Shown here: positions 10,701 through 22,192 of the stretch, in pieces
Numbering within the stretch: position 1 is the first letter of the stretch
Layout of the letters: each line of letters starts with the position of its first letter
Assembly: GCA_020746835.1 (NCBI GenBank)
Contig: JAGPNK010000020.1
Location: 372,001 to 436,000, forward strand
Direction: 5' to 3'
Length of the DNA stretch: 64,000 bases
DNA from: Stachybotrys elegans
Lineage: Eukaryota; Ascomycota; Sordariomycetes; Hypocreales; Stachybotryaceae
Program-made: the position numbers and the translations under genes
Notes under the pieces: model-generated
Told to the model about the DNA's origin: nothing
The model's input: only the letters and a program-made list of their open reading frames with translations
Databases searched by the model: none

Positions 10701-11484
10701 AGCTCCGTCAGAAGATCTCCTGAAGCTACTCCGTTGGCCCTCAAACTCACTTGTGGAGGTTTGGGCTTATCATTTCTACAAATTGAACCATAAGCCGCCC
10801 CGGACAACCACTCTGTTGCATGTTCTAGCAAGCTATGGGATTGTGCGACCTTTCGAGTGGATTCTGAAAGAACACAAAAAGGCTTCCAAGTATATGGACA
10901 GCACGGATAGTCTCGGTCAAACGCCCCTCATGTTGGCTTCAAAAAGGGGCCAGGACGCCATCGTCAAATTGCTTATAGCAACTCGCAAAGTTAGACTGGA
11001 TATTCAGGATAACTCTGGCAGAACTCCACTCTTGCGTGCTGCCACACACGGCCATGCGACAGTCATCTCACTACTCCTTGCAACAGGTAAAGTCAAGCCG
11101 AATAAAACCGGCACTGGGAGAACTCCGTTAGCAAGCGCTGCTTTCTGGGGCCATGAGAACGTTGTAGAGCTTCTCATGAAAACGCGCCGTGTTAAGGTCG
11201 ATACAGTGGAACCATTCGGAACGCCGCTGACATTGGCTTCCACGAATGGTCATGGAGCGATTGTGAAGATGCTGTTGGCGACCAAGAAAGTCAACATAAA
11301 CCATCAGAACATGTTTGGTTGGTCACCTCTTATGCTAGCCGCGATGCACGGTCATGCCGACATAGCCAAACAGTTGATGAAGGCAGACAATATTCGACTT
11401 GATTTAAAGGACATTAGGGGTTTGACAGCTCTGGAATGGGCGATGGATACAGGAGATCAGGATGTAATTAGGCTCTTACAATAG
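7787..11484 (+). CDS. NLR-like STAND protein: serine hydrolase-NACHT-ankyrin
   Basis: Model join(7787..8175, 8219..8519, 8566..8841, 8891..9119, 9179..11484), 1166 residues; every junction keeps frame. Residues ~120-410 form an alpha/beta hydrolase of the SesB-like type: IIAISGLGGHAFGSF, then nucleophile elbow FIAHSLGG and FFGVPHDGMD. The NACHT domain follows, with Walker A GKPGSGKS and Walker B CLIIDALDE. The C-terminus carries about six ankyrin repeats (TPLMLASKRGQD, TPLLRAATHGHA and so on). Fungal NLRs of this class are considered sensors in non-self recognition and programmed cell death, with the N-terminal domain as effector and the repeats as ligand sensor. Here that is inference from architecture. 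All key motifs are intact, so the gene is probably functional. Confidence 0.9.
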
Positions 11485-11646
11485 AGTAATTAGGGTAGAT
11501 ACCTTGAAGGTTGACCAAACTGGCTGATGTCTGTGTTGAGGGTGGCCGATGTGCAAGAGCTTCATTATTGACCAAGAAACGCATTCAATTAAATAAGAAA
11601 CGCTACAAACCAAGATATCCCTTACCTATGTAACTTGTCATGCAAT

Positions 11647-13447
11647 CTACAAACGCATCGTCCGCGCCACATACTGCGCCATATACCACACAAAGACCGC
11701 CAGCACCGCCAGCGCCAACCCATTCAGCAGCTCCTCGGTGCCGAACCGTACGACCGTCTTCTCCACGCGGTCGAGCGTCGCCGAGACGACCTGCTTGGCC
11801 GAGGGCCGCTTCCCCGTGTGCCAAGGGACGGGCAGGCGCAGGTCGGCGAGGATCTGCTCGGCCGTGATCTTGGCGCCAGCGAGGACGATGGGCACACCGG
11901 TGCCCGGGTGCGTAGATGCGCCGACAAAGTAGGTCCGCTGGAGCTCGGTGGCGCGCGTCTTGGGGCGGAACCACAGGACGTTGAAGAAGTTGTGGCTCAG
12001 GCCGAGGATGGCACCCTTGTCGAGGTTGAACTTGCGCTCCCACGTCAGGGGCGTGTTGATGATCTCGTGGGCGATGAGGTCCTCGAGGTGCAGGCCCGTG
12101 CGGGCCGCGATGATGGACAGGATGGAGGCGCGGGCGCGGGCCACCGTCTGCTCCCAGCGCTCCTCGTCGGCGGGCAGGCCGTCGTCGAGGTTCGTGCTCT
12201 TGGAGCGCGCCAGGTGGCCCACGGGCAGCAGGACGATGACGCTGTCGCAGCCCTCGGGGGCGGCGGTGGGGTCGACGCGGCTGGGCACGTTGACGTAGAA
12301 GCTGGGCTGGTCGGGCAGCGAGTGGCGGTCGAAGATGGCGTCAAAGGACTCGCGGTACTCCTCGGCTAGGAAGATGTTGTGCGTCGACAGCTCGGGGACC
12401 TTGCGCTTGACGCTCCAGTAGAAGGAGATGGAGCTGCACGAGGCGTCGCGCTTCTGCAGGCTGCGCGTGCGGCTCTCGATGAGCGGCGTCTTGGGCAGCA
12501 GGTTGTTGTAGGCGTAGACGAGGTCCGCGTTGACCACCACGACGTCAGCCTTGAGCTCCTCCCCGCCCTCGAGCAGGACGCCCGTGGCCTTCTTGCCGTC
12601 CGGGGACGTCGTGATGCGGGACACTGGGGTGGAGAGGCGGTACTGGACGCCTGTCTTCTCACCGATGCGGACGAGCGCCTCGACGACCTTGTGGAAGCCG
12701 CCCTTGGGGTACCAGATGCCTTCGGCGAACTCGGTGTACTGAAGCAGGGAGTAGGTGGCGGGCGCGTCAAAGGGGCTCATGCCCATGTACATGGTAGCAA
12801 AGGTGAAGACCCTCCTGAGGCGCTCCGTGTAAAAGTAGCGACCGGCACGGGCCCAGATGCTCTCAAAGGGGTGCATCTCGAGCAGCTTGGCCACGAAGCT
12901 GGGGCGGGCCATGTCCCAAAAGTTCATAAAGTTCTTGGCCAGGACCTCGGAGACGGACGTCTCGTAGTGGCGGTGGCCCTCCTGCAGCCAGGCGCACCAG
13001 CGGTCGAAGCCCTCAGGTCCCTCCCAGCGCTCAATCTCGCTGCGCATGGCGGCCACATCCGAGGAGAGGTTGAAGCGCTCGCCATCGTCGAACCAGACGC
13101 TGTAGTTCTTCTCGCAGCGCAGGAGGTCGACGCCAGCGTCGGGGAGCGTGGTGCCGAGGTCAGCAAAGGTCTGGCGGAAGAGCTGCGGCAGCAGAAACAG
13201 CGAGGGGCCCTGATCGAAGCGGTGACCGCCGTGGTGGATGAGGGAGCAACGGCCGCCGGTGAAGTCATTCTTCTCGACGACCGTCACCTGCAGGCCAGCC
13301 TTGGACAGGCGCGCGGCGAGCGCGACACCACCAGCGCCAGCACCTGGAGAAGAATTGCGTGTGAGCAAGAGGAGAGCCGGAAGATGAGGGCCAATTGTTG
13401 TACTTACCGATGATGATGGCTGTCTTGGGCTTCTCTGATGCAGACAT
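11647..13447 (-). CDS. carB: Phytoene desaturase (carB / al-1 type)
   Basis: Model complement(join(11647..13343, 13408..13447)), 578 residues. It catalyses the stepwise desaturation of phytoene toward lycopene or further, using FAD at the ER membrane. The dinucleotide fold AIIIGAGAGGVALAARL spans the single 64-bp intron, followed by VVEKNDFTGGRC and FDQGPSLFLLP. The C-terminal FAD/substrate motif is YFVGASTHPGTGVPIVLAGA, and a hydrophobic anchor (LALAVLAVFVWYMAQYV) ends the protein, all as in CrtI-type fungal desaturases. It lies on the same strand as the phytoene synthase/cyclase gene immediately upstream, the usual carotenoid pairing in ascomycetes. A GATCGA site lies about 600 bp upstream of the ATG (see finding). 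Start is set by the short first exon MSASEKPKTAIII. Confidence 0.95.
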
Positions 13448-14437
13448 GATGGGATGAGGAAAACAGTTCCAGGAGGAACCTCTTACACTAGAGCAACTGG
13501 CAACGACAGTGAGTTGGCGGCTGCAGCTATAGCTTTGCTCAAGGGGGGAGAGAGGCTTGGGACGGCAGGACAACAAGTAATATCCCCCAATCCTAGGGGG
13601 CGCAGCTCAACGAGACAGCGATAGACATGTGATGAAGCGATGGGACGATTCCAGCTCTCGCCTGTATAGCTGCCGTGCCTGGCATAGTGGACGGGGCGCG
13701 ACGTGCAGGAATGAGGGACCATGCAGGATGCGAAAAGTCCATGACGTTCACGATTCCAGGGCCCATGGAGACAAAGGCGCTTGTGCACTTTATCTGGGTG
13801 TGTGCTGCTGTCTCGGCGCGTTGGCGTGCGTACACATGCGGGACGACGGAGCTTGGGGCTAGCTGGTACGCCGCAGCATCCGAGCCCGAAAGCGACTCAT
13901 TGACGGTAAGAGGTTGAGGGTGGGATGGGGCCACATCTTGGGGGTTCACGTTATCGAGGAAGAAAAAAAAGGGATGCTGGTGGGCGACGTGCGATGGCGT
14001 GGAGGATTGGCAGATGGGAGATGGAAATGGTAGATGCGGAGATCGAGATGTTTGGGGGGAGTGCGATCTGAAGGACCCTGGACTGACCCCTGGTACCCTG
14101 GGGCCCCTGTGGAGACCCTGTAGGGCGATGCAGCAGCAGCCCGGCTTTTGCCATGACGAGTCCATCACCATCCTGACTTTTCACCATTCTCGGCATGGCC
14201 ATAACGTTGACTCGCTTCGCATCGTTCGACTAATTACTACTATGTACACGATAACTGGGCAAGTATGCACTCCGACCATGCTGTTCAGACACTAGCTCTA
14301 TCACCCTATCACTGATCTTCACACACCCCTCCGCGTCTCCGCTGTCCTCCCGTCCCACGTCTGCCAACGACCAACGACAGTCTCACCACGATATCATTGA
14401 ATCCCCACCGCCTATGTAGACCCCCCAGGTCAAATGT
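13448..14437. other. Intergenic: carB promoter and carRA 3' end
   Basis: About 1 kb between carB and carRA, both minus strand. No gene is supported. GATCGA occurs at 14041-14046, a sequence resembling White Collar light-response elements. One such hexamer is not statistically meaningful on its own. Confidence 0.5.
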
Positions 14438-16314
14438 CTACCCCGAGCGCAGCGTCCTCCACACCACGCCCAGCCTCCTCCACGCCGGCACCGTGGCCTT
14501 GCCCTCGCTCCTCGACTTGCCCTCGGACAGCACGCGCCCAATCTCCATGTAGCTCTCGACGGCCACCGTCATGGGGCCCCGGGCCTCGGCGGGCAGCCAC
14601 TCCATGCACCGCCGCGACTTGCGGTACATGTGGAAGGCCTTGCCCAGCAGCCGCCGCCGCATGCGCTCCACGGGCTCGCCGTAGGGCTTCAGCAGCACCG
14701 CCTCGGGCGACAGGCCCTCCTCGTTGAGCCACGTCGTCGGCAGGTACACGCGGCTGATCTGCGCGTCCACGGCAATGTCCCGCGCGATGTTGACAAACTG
14801 CAGCGCCACGCCCATCTCCTTGGCCGCCGCGTACAGCACGTCCCTGCTGGCGTCGGGCGGCGTGTGGTGGAACACGAGGTCCAGGCACAGCTCGCCGATG
14901 GTGCTGGCCACCCGCGACGCGTACAGCTCCAGGTCCGACTCGTCGTCGATGGGCCAGCTCTTGGTCGCCTTGAACTCCATGTCCGTCTCGAAGCCCGCGA
15001 GCAGCGAGTACAGCGGCTCCGAGGACAGGATGTGCGTGGGCAGCAGGTCCAGCGCCGACCACGCCGACGGCTCAAAGTTGGAGCGGATGAAGTCGCGGAC
15101 CACGGCGGCGTCGGAGCCGTTGTATCGTAGATTCAAGTACTCCCTCAGCTTCGACACCCACTGCAGCGCCTCGGCGGGCGACGCTGCATTGTCGACGAGG
15201 TCATCCGCGAGGCGGCAGTAAGAATAGCTGGTTGACATGTTAGCCAATTGCCTCTAGAAACGTGGATGTGACGAGGTGCGGATCCTTACAGCAGTGTGAG
15301 CTCAATGCGGAGGCGTCCCGGGAACACGGAGCTGGCTAGGTAGAAGCTTCGGCTTTTCTTTTGAAGTCTCGTGACAGCCTCGCTGAGCCCAGCGATGCGG
15401 TGCATGTCGTAGGCGCTCGAGGGCGTGACTCTGGCGCGCAAAAGAGCACCGAGGGGCAGCTTGTCGGACGGTTCGGGGAAGAGCTCGGGGAAGACATCAC
15501 ATACAGCGACGGCCTTGTCAAAGGCGGCGAGCCCGAACACGATGAGGGTGTTGGTGACGAGGAAGAAGACGGCCTCCTCGAGCTCCAAGCTGCCGAAGAG
15601 CGTCATGCCCAGCTTGGTGCCCTGTTCAATGGACCACGTGCCGCTGCGCAGCGACAGCTCGTCGACGTACCACAGATACATGGTGGGGATCATGATGGGC
15701 GCGAGGGTGCTCGTCCAGGGCATGGCGAGGATCATGTCGCCCGTCAGGGTCCAGGTGATGAGGGCAAAGGGGCAGGCCCAGGCGAGGATGAGGCCCATGT
15801 AGGTTGCGTCGCTGTTCTGCGCGACAAAGTAGCCACCCATGAGCGTTAGAGAGGAGAGCAGCACCGTGCCTAGCAGCTTACGCCGCGAGATCCATGAGGG
15901 CCTCGTGCTGGGGGTCGTGAGGTACTGAGCGTGCAGCATAGGCTTGTTGCAGAGGATGTAGAGCAGGGCCGTGATGTAGGTCTGTATGAAGAAGAAGAAG
16001 AGCTCCTCGACGGGGATGTGGTAGATGGTGTGGCCGAGGACGGCGTCTTGGGGATATGTCCAGACGCCGGTGCGGATGAGGTAGGAATCCCAGGGTATCG
16101 TCGCCGTCACGGCCACGAGGGAGATGAAGACGACGCGCGCCACGTCGAGGCGCGAGATGAGCGGCCGGGCAGCGACGCTCAGCGCGGCGGCCAGCGGGAT
16201 CGTGAACTTGACATGGCTGCAAATCGTTGAGCGGTCAGCAGGTAACGAAAGCAGCAGGATTTGCGCGCGCGCGCGTGTGTCGTTGGCTTACACGAGAGCA
16301 TAGTCGTAGCCCAT
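14438..16314 (-). CDS. carRA: Bifunctional lycopene cyclase/phytoene synthase (carRA / al-2 type)
   Basis: Model complement(join(14438..15227, 15290..16216, 16292..16314)), 579 residues. The tiny first exon encodes MGYDYALV. The N-terminal ~240 residues are the polytopic lycopene cyclase R domain with its two repeats (ATIPWDSYLIRTGVWTY and VEELFFFFIQT; later ELEEAVFFLVTNTLIVFG). The C-terminal P domain is phytoene synthase: SRSFYLASSVFP, first Asp-rich motif CRLADDLVDN across the second intron, and second Asp-rich motif NIARDIAVDAQISRVYLP. It condenses two GGPP to phytoene and cyclises lycopene or torulene ends. Length and intron positions match ascomycete orthologues. With carB and the cryptochrome it forms a same-strand run. 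Confidence 0.95.
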
Positions 16315-17373
16315 GATGGCGAAATGGAGGGGGATGTTGTATCTTGACGGTCTAGATGGTAGATACAAGCGTAGCAAAGGACATTGAGGAGGAGAGCGAG
16401 TGGTAGAAAGGGAGGACACGGCTCATATCAAAATGAGGTAGATGGAAGGGGGGGTGTGTGAGGAGGGAGGAGGAGGCGTGTCGAGTCTAGGAATGACGGG
16501 AGGCGGCCCAACGCTCCCACGGCCGGCTAGCTATATTTCTGTTCCTCCCGCAGTGAGAACAGAACACGAACCTGGCAGTTGAACTTTTGCAACGTACAGA
16601 GCTGGTGGGGGGAACAAAGCACGCAAGAAGATGCAGCTGTTTAGCTCGTCTTCCGCAGCCGAACCTTGGACAAGCTGCATATCGGACAGCTACCTATCTG
16701 AGCTAGGTAAGCTCCTCAGAGCTAACAAGATAGGTAAGTACCTACTGGGCAGTAGTACTACGATTTGCCCGTCGCCCGGATGGGGGAAGCTGGTGATTCA
16801 CCACCCCCCCCCCCCCTCCATGTTCACAATGCACGGCTAAATCTCGCCGGGGCCGTCCAAAACATCGAAAACCCGCCAAAGGGGATTGTTAAAAAATCTA
16901 TGACACGGAGACCCTCCCGATCCCAGCAACCCCCCCTTGCAGACACATGTCAGGGATCCCCGCTCTTTTTGTCCATCGGGCGCCGCATCATGGCAATCGG
17001 CGGCTCGCATCTTGGTTTGTGAGGTCTCATCGACCCTTTTGGTCCCCTGGCGGATTGCCTTGCATGTACTCCGTATGTATATCGAATCGTGTCGATTGAT
17101 TCACCTGCATCTCGTCTCCTTTCCCGCATTCCCGACATCTCCATGCCACATCTACAACCCGTCCAGCCACCCCGCGCATCATCGTCGCCTCGGTGAAGTC
17201 GCAGTAGCAAAAATAGTAAACATTACTTGTCTCTATCTAACTTACATGGTATAATCACTTTTCATACGCGCGCACACTGCAAATGTCCTAACAGACTGTG
17301 ACCCTGAAACATCCTTCGTACATGAGAAATAAGACCTTTACCAACTCTCATACACACAATCACCTCCCAACTC
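16315..17373. other. Intergenic: carRA promoter and cryptochrome 3' region
   Basis: No gene supported. Contains a poly-C run at about 16803-16816 and polypurine stretches near 16380-16480. Confidence 0.45.
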
Positions 17374-19910
17374 TCATCGCCACCCCTCGGGCCAACCGTC
17401 TGGTGGCGGGCCGTAGTCGCCAGGAGGCGGCGGTGGCGGCGGGTGCGGGAAGAACGACTGCATCGTGGTGAACCCATTCGGGCTGAACACGTACACCGGC
17501 CCAAATGCGCCAATCTGAGTTCCGCCAGGCCCTGGCGCAACTTGCCCTCCTCCATGTTGGCCGTGTGCGGCAGGATCCGCGCCGTTGTGCTGCTGCATGT
17601 TGTTGCTGTAGCCGGGGTTCGTCGGGGGCTGGTGATGGTAACCCCCTCGACCACGCATTCTTGGATTGCCACCATAGTTGCCATGACCACCACGATTGCC
17701 TTGGTTTCCGTACCACGGACCACCACCATTGTGCTCTTGCCTAACCCAAACGGGACCCTGAGGACCTGGTAGAGGCGGGAAGTCGGATGGAGGCAGGACG
17801 TGTCCGGAGCCGGGGGGGCCGAAATCCCTTCGGGGCGGCTGTGGGTAGCTGAGTCTCGATCGCCGCACCGGACTCGGCTGCCACACGGGCGGGTTTCTGC
17901 CATTCATAGCTCTGATTGTCTGCCCTTCTGAGGAAGAGTTCCCGCCGCTTCCCCCAGGTCCGGTCTCGTTACCGTCACCGTTCGTATGGCCATTTCCACG
18001 CCATTGTGCAGCCGCCTTATTCCCTCCATTCCCTCCTCCTCCTCCCCCATTATTCCCAGGGAAAGCGGCATTACCATTGCCGCCATTAGCACCATTGCCG
18101 CCGCCGCCGCCTCCTCGGCGTCCTCCGCGGCCCTGCCCCCTCCGGTGAGCAAAAGATTTCCGACCCCCTCGAGGTCTCTGCTCGACAGTAAAAGGGATGC
18201 GCTTAATCGGATCGGCGACCAGGGGTATGTTGATCAAGCCGAGCGCCTCGAGCTCCTCGCTGTCAGCGGTGCTGGCCTGGAAGACGTGTTCAAGCTGCCG
18301 TATGCCTTTGATCTCGGGTACCCACCCCCTGACGTAGGCGCCGTCCTTGTCGTAGTCAAAGGCTTGCTTCACCGGGTTGAAGATGCGCGCTTCTCCTCGG
18401 GGGTCGTTTCCGACGCCTGCCACGTATTGCCAATTGGACCAATTGGACGACACGTCATGGTCCACGAGCATCATCTCGTACCACTCGGCTCCATACCGCC
18501 AGTCGATCTCGAGATGCTTGGCAAAGAAGCTGGCAACGTTCTGTCTCGCCCGATTGGACGTGTATCCCGTGTGGTAGAGCTCGCGCTGAGACGCGTCTAT
18601 AAGCCCCAGTCCGGTCGACCCGTTGAGGAAGCGCTGGATCTTTTCGGCAATTTCATCCGGCGAAGGATCCTGATACGGGTCTGCCACTGTCTTGTCTGCC
18701 GTCTTCCACTGTTTCGTGTACTTTTTGATTTGGCCGAATCCGTGTAGGCTGAAGAGCTTGCGACCAAACTTCATGGTGCACAACCGCATGTAGTCTCTCC
18801 AAAGAAGCTCAAAGCGAACCGCTGTCGTTCCCTTGTTCTCGCCTTGCCCGTAGCCCTCGCCAGACGCGTATGCTGGCTCCGTGCCATCCTCGAATTTCAA
18901 CATTTCGGCATGGATCCACCTTGCGGTGATGCAGCCGTGGGCGAGGTAACCCGACAACTTGGTGCTGTAATCGGGACCCAACAGACCATCTCGAGTATCC
19001 TTGTAGTTGGTCATGTTCCCGGATTTTATCAAGTATGTCAGGCGATTGTGTGCACGGCTCTCACCCCCTTGAAAGGGGTGGGCAGACTCGACCTCGGGCA
19101 GGGGAGGAGGATCAGAGAGAAAGTTCTGAACGGGTTTAACAAGTCGATCGATCGCGTCATCCAGCGTATCGGGCATGACGAAAGGGTCCGCCTGGGCAGG
19201 AATGAGGGAAGGATCCGGCATCGAGGGTAGCGAGCCGCGGTCCGGTCGTTTGAGAGTCGCACGAGGCCTTGCGCGGAGTGGCTCTTGTGACTTGCGGTAG
19301 CTTGTGAAGATGTCCGGCAAATCCTTGGGCTTCTCTAGACCTGTATCGCGGCTGGTTTCTCCATTAGTGATTGCAGTGAAACAAGGGCAGGGCCGACCTA
19401 CTCGTCGATGAAGTATTTTTCATCTTGCCAGAGTTTGAAGTCGACGCTGTGATTAGAGCACGCAGCCTCGATAGCTTGCTGCTCCTGTACCTCTTCGTAG
19501 GACTTTTCCTCCGTCATCCAAACGGCGCCAACCTCGGCGTTGCTGCCACGCAAGTGTCGGAGGAGATGGTCGACGACATCTTCCGTCTTGCCAACGCGGA
19601 TAGCCAGGCCGCTCTGCAGGTTCTCAAGGGAGTTCTTCAGGTCCCATACGGACTCTGCAAGGAACTTGGCCCGGAGAGGGCCACATCTCCAGAACTTGCC
19701 CACCGGGCTGAGAGCTTTGGGATACGGCGATACGGCTCCATCCTTGAGGAAGCCAGAGACTTCGATTTGGTGCGAAGGGAAGACGTAGACGGGGAGGAGA
19801 TGTGTGAAACCATGGTTGGGCGTGGAGGCCAAGTGGTGGAGGATGGGGTTGTCGGCTACCCGCAGATCTCTCCGGAGTAGGTAGATGAGTGTTTGGGCTT
19901 TTTTCTCCAT
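17374..19910 (-). CDS. DASH-type cryptochrome with Gly/Arg-rich tail
   Basis: Model complement(join(17374..19351, 19402..19910)), 828 residues. The N-terminus has the photolyase antenna-binding alpha/beta domain (LIYLLRRDLRVADNPILHHL). After the junction KYFIDDRDTGL come TSYRK, the FAD-binding core (YSTKLSGYLAHGCITARWI, ELLWRDYMR, RELYHTGYTSNRARQNVASF) and DHDVSSNWSNWQYVAGVGND, all hallmarks of CRY-DASH. From about residue 560 on, the protein becomes a roughly 260-residue Gly/Asn/Arg/Pro tail with RGG-like units, as in other fungal DASH cryptochromes. Members bind FAD and a folate antenna, repair or bind single-stranded nucleic acid and signal blue light. Its location beside carotenoid genes fits a light-response role. 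Confidence 0.93.
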
Positions 19911-22114
19911 GCTGAGGCCGTATTATGCAGACAAATCGACGTCGAGGGGGGGATGGACGAGATAGATATACAGGTGGTGGTGTCGACAGTAAAGGACCTA
20001 GAAGTCCTGTACGAAGAAGTCGTGGGAGAGAAGACGGAAGCAGAGAACTGGACAAGGGCAGGAGGTTAGAGATTGGAGGGCAGGGGTGACGGGAAGTCAG
20101 GATGTACTATTAAAGGGCTTAAAGGGTTTAAAGGGTCTCGGGCGGGGCCGTGTTTGGTCCAACAGTCCCAGACAAGGCTCCAAGTCAAGGGCTGACGAGG
20201 GTCGACGAGGGTCATGGATCGATCTGGGAATCGAATCGGGCCCAAGAGCACCTGCGGTAAGAGGTACGATGACGGTATGCCGCGAAGAGGGACAACTTAG
20301 TAAAAAGGGCGCTTGGCTGGCGGGTTTGCCACTGAAAAAAGAGACGGGCTTTTGCCTGACGGGGCGCTATGTATGCAATGCAAGGCAAGGCAAGGCAACT
20401 TAGAAGGGAATAAACTCAGGGTACAAGTAGGTGAGATGGAGTGGTTCGGGAGCGCTATGTGGAGATTTGGGCTTGTGGTTCGTGGTTGGACGGGAGCTGT
20501 TCAACACCAGGTCCGTAGCTCATATATATGTATGCAGATGCAGTCGCGCTCTGTCGTGTATCCACGATGGCAAACACTACGCAATTTGCGCGGAGATGCT
20601 TAATTCAGAGTGACGAAGGTGTCAAGGATTTCCAGGGTAGTTGAGATGTGATGCATCACAAATTCATCACCCTGCGTGGTGGGATCAGCGCCGAACCTGA
20701 GAGGGTGGGAGGCGGCGAGACAGGGAAGCCAAGGAAAGCAGGAGGAGGGGAGAAAAGGGAGAAGAAGGCCTGACACTGTCAGTCGGCTGCCACAGTACCT
20801 GTGTGCCTTGGCTAGGAGGTACCTTGATCGGTGTCTGGGGTCTGGGTGACGAGGCGACCGTGAGGCGCAACTGGCAGCAGGTTCAACACGTGTTGGCTGT
20901 CTGGGTTTGCAGCAATGCGGCGGTGAGATCGATGGGCGGGATGAGGTGCGGCAATGCAGCGACAGTGCGAGCGAGCGAGCCAGGGTGGCGCGGGAGGCTC
21001 ATGCAACGGCGGGCGGATGGAACAGAAAAGAAGGGGTCCAGCAGGGGACTCATTCAAGGAACTTGGCGGCAGGCACCTGTACCGACAAGGTTCCGCCGGT
21101 TAAACTATTTTTGCTTCTTTCTAGTGGGCGAGCAGAGAAGTGAAGCTGCCAAGCGAAAGAGTGATGGAGGAGTGAAGCGGCCAAGCGAGAGAGGAGGAAA
21201 AGGCCGATTACGCGTTTGCCGATAACGCACATCCCATTTGGACGGACCCTGGCGCAGAGCCATGGGAGGGGGGTGCAAACGCGGAAGCATCGCGGGACGA
21301 ATAGACAAGAAAACGGACGGCTTGGAGTGGATGTTTGGTTTGAAGCGCATGACGATACTGGACCGATCTTCACGACCCGTCCAGGGTCTGGAGATCGAGC
21401 CAATAAGTGGAGACGCCGACCAGGGTGCTCCCTGTCATGATCTGACAGGGGCGGAGGATTGGACCGGACGACACCTAAATTCTGGGGCACCCATAGAGGC
21501 TTCGACCTCTTCAGCCACCACCACTCGAGCTGCTACAAGCCACTCAGTACCTCCTCCACCACACGCAATCTAGACCTCACCTTTTTTCACCATCCACCAA
21601 CACACGCACCAACATCCGAAAGCAGGCGGCTGCACGTTCGCTCATTCGGAATTTATCCAAGCCGTATGCACCTACCCCAATCCGGCTATGTGTTGGTCTC
21701 AAGCCACAGATCCCCAAATGCTTCCAGACTCTTCGCTTCTTTTCTTGTCTTTCTTTCATTATTTCTTCCATCTTCCATCTTCCCTTTTTTCTTGTTCTCT
21801 CTTCTCGCACTCGCAATGCCCTTGCAGCTCGGTCCCAGACATCAACCCCTCCTCCTCCGCGGAAACGCATCGACCCTGTCGCCGCCTCGGCCGCCCACCC
21901 ATGGATACTGATCGGCAAACAGCCCGCCCTGCTTCCAAGCAAGCCGTCTTTGTCAGCTCAACTCTACGGACGGTCCACCTCGCCATGGGCTTGCTCGGTA
22001 GTCCTCAGCTCTCCTGATGATACGGATACTGCTCCAGGGTATGTCCCCTGTGCGCGTCATTGCGGGAATACCTATTCTGTATCCGGGTTTCATTCTCCAT
22101 GTTGGCAGCCTCAG

Positions 22115-22192
22115 CTTCTCCAGGCTGCCCATCCCCATCTTCTCCAGGCTGCCCATCCCCATCTTCTCCAGGCTGCCCATCCCCATCTTCTT
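22115..22192. repeat. 24-bp tandem repeat, three copies
   Basis: CTTCTCCAGGCTGCCCATCC plus CCAT is repeated exactly three times (22115-22138, 22139-22162, 22163-22186), then begins a fourth time. The period is a multiple of three, and all frames stay open across it, but no gene is recognised around it. Confidence 0.9.

Noticed and set aside
12379..13413. Long plus-strand ORF (344 codons) across carB
   Set aside because: It is antisense to phytoene desaturase; its Ala/Val/Leu/Glu-rich translation reflects the C-ending codon bias of the real gene.
17986..18747. Plus-strand ORF of 253 codons over the cryptochrome
   Set aside because: Antisense shadow of the cryptochrome core and tail; no family resemblance.
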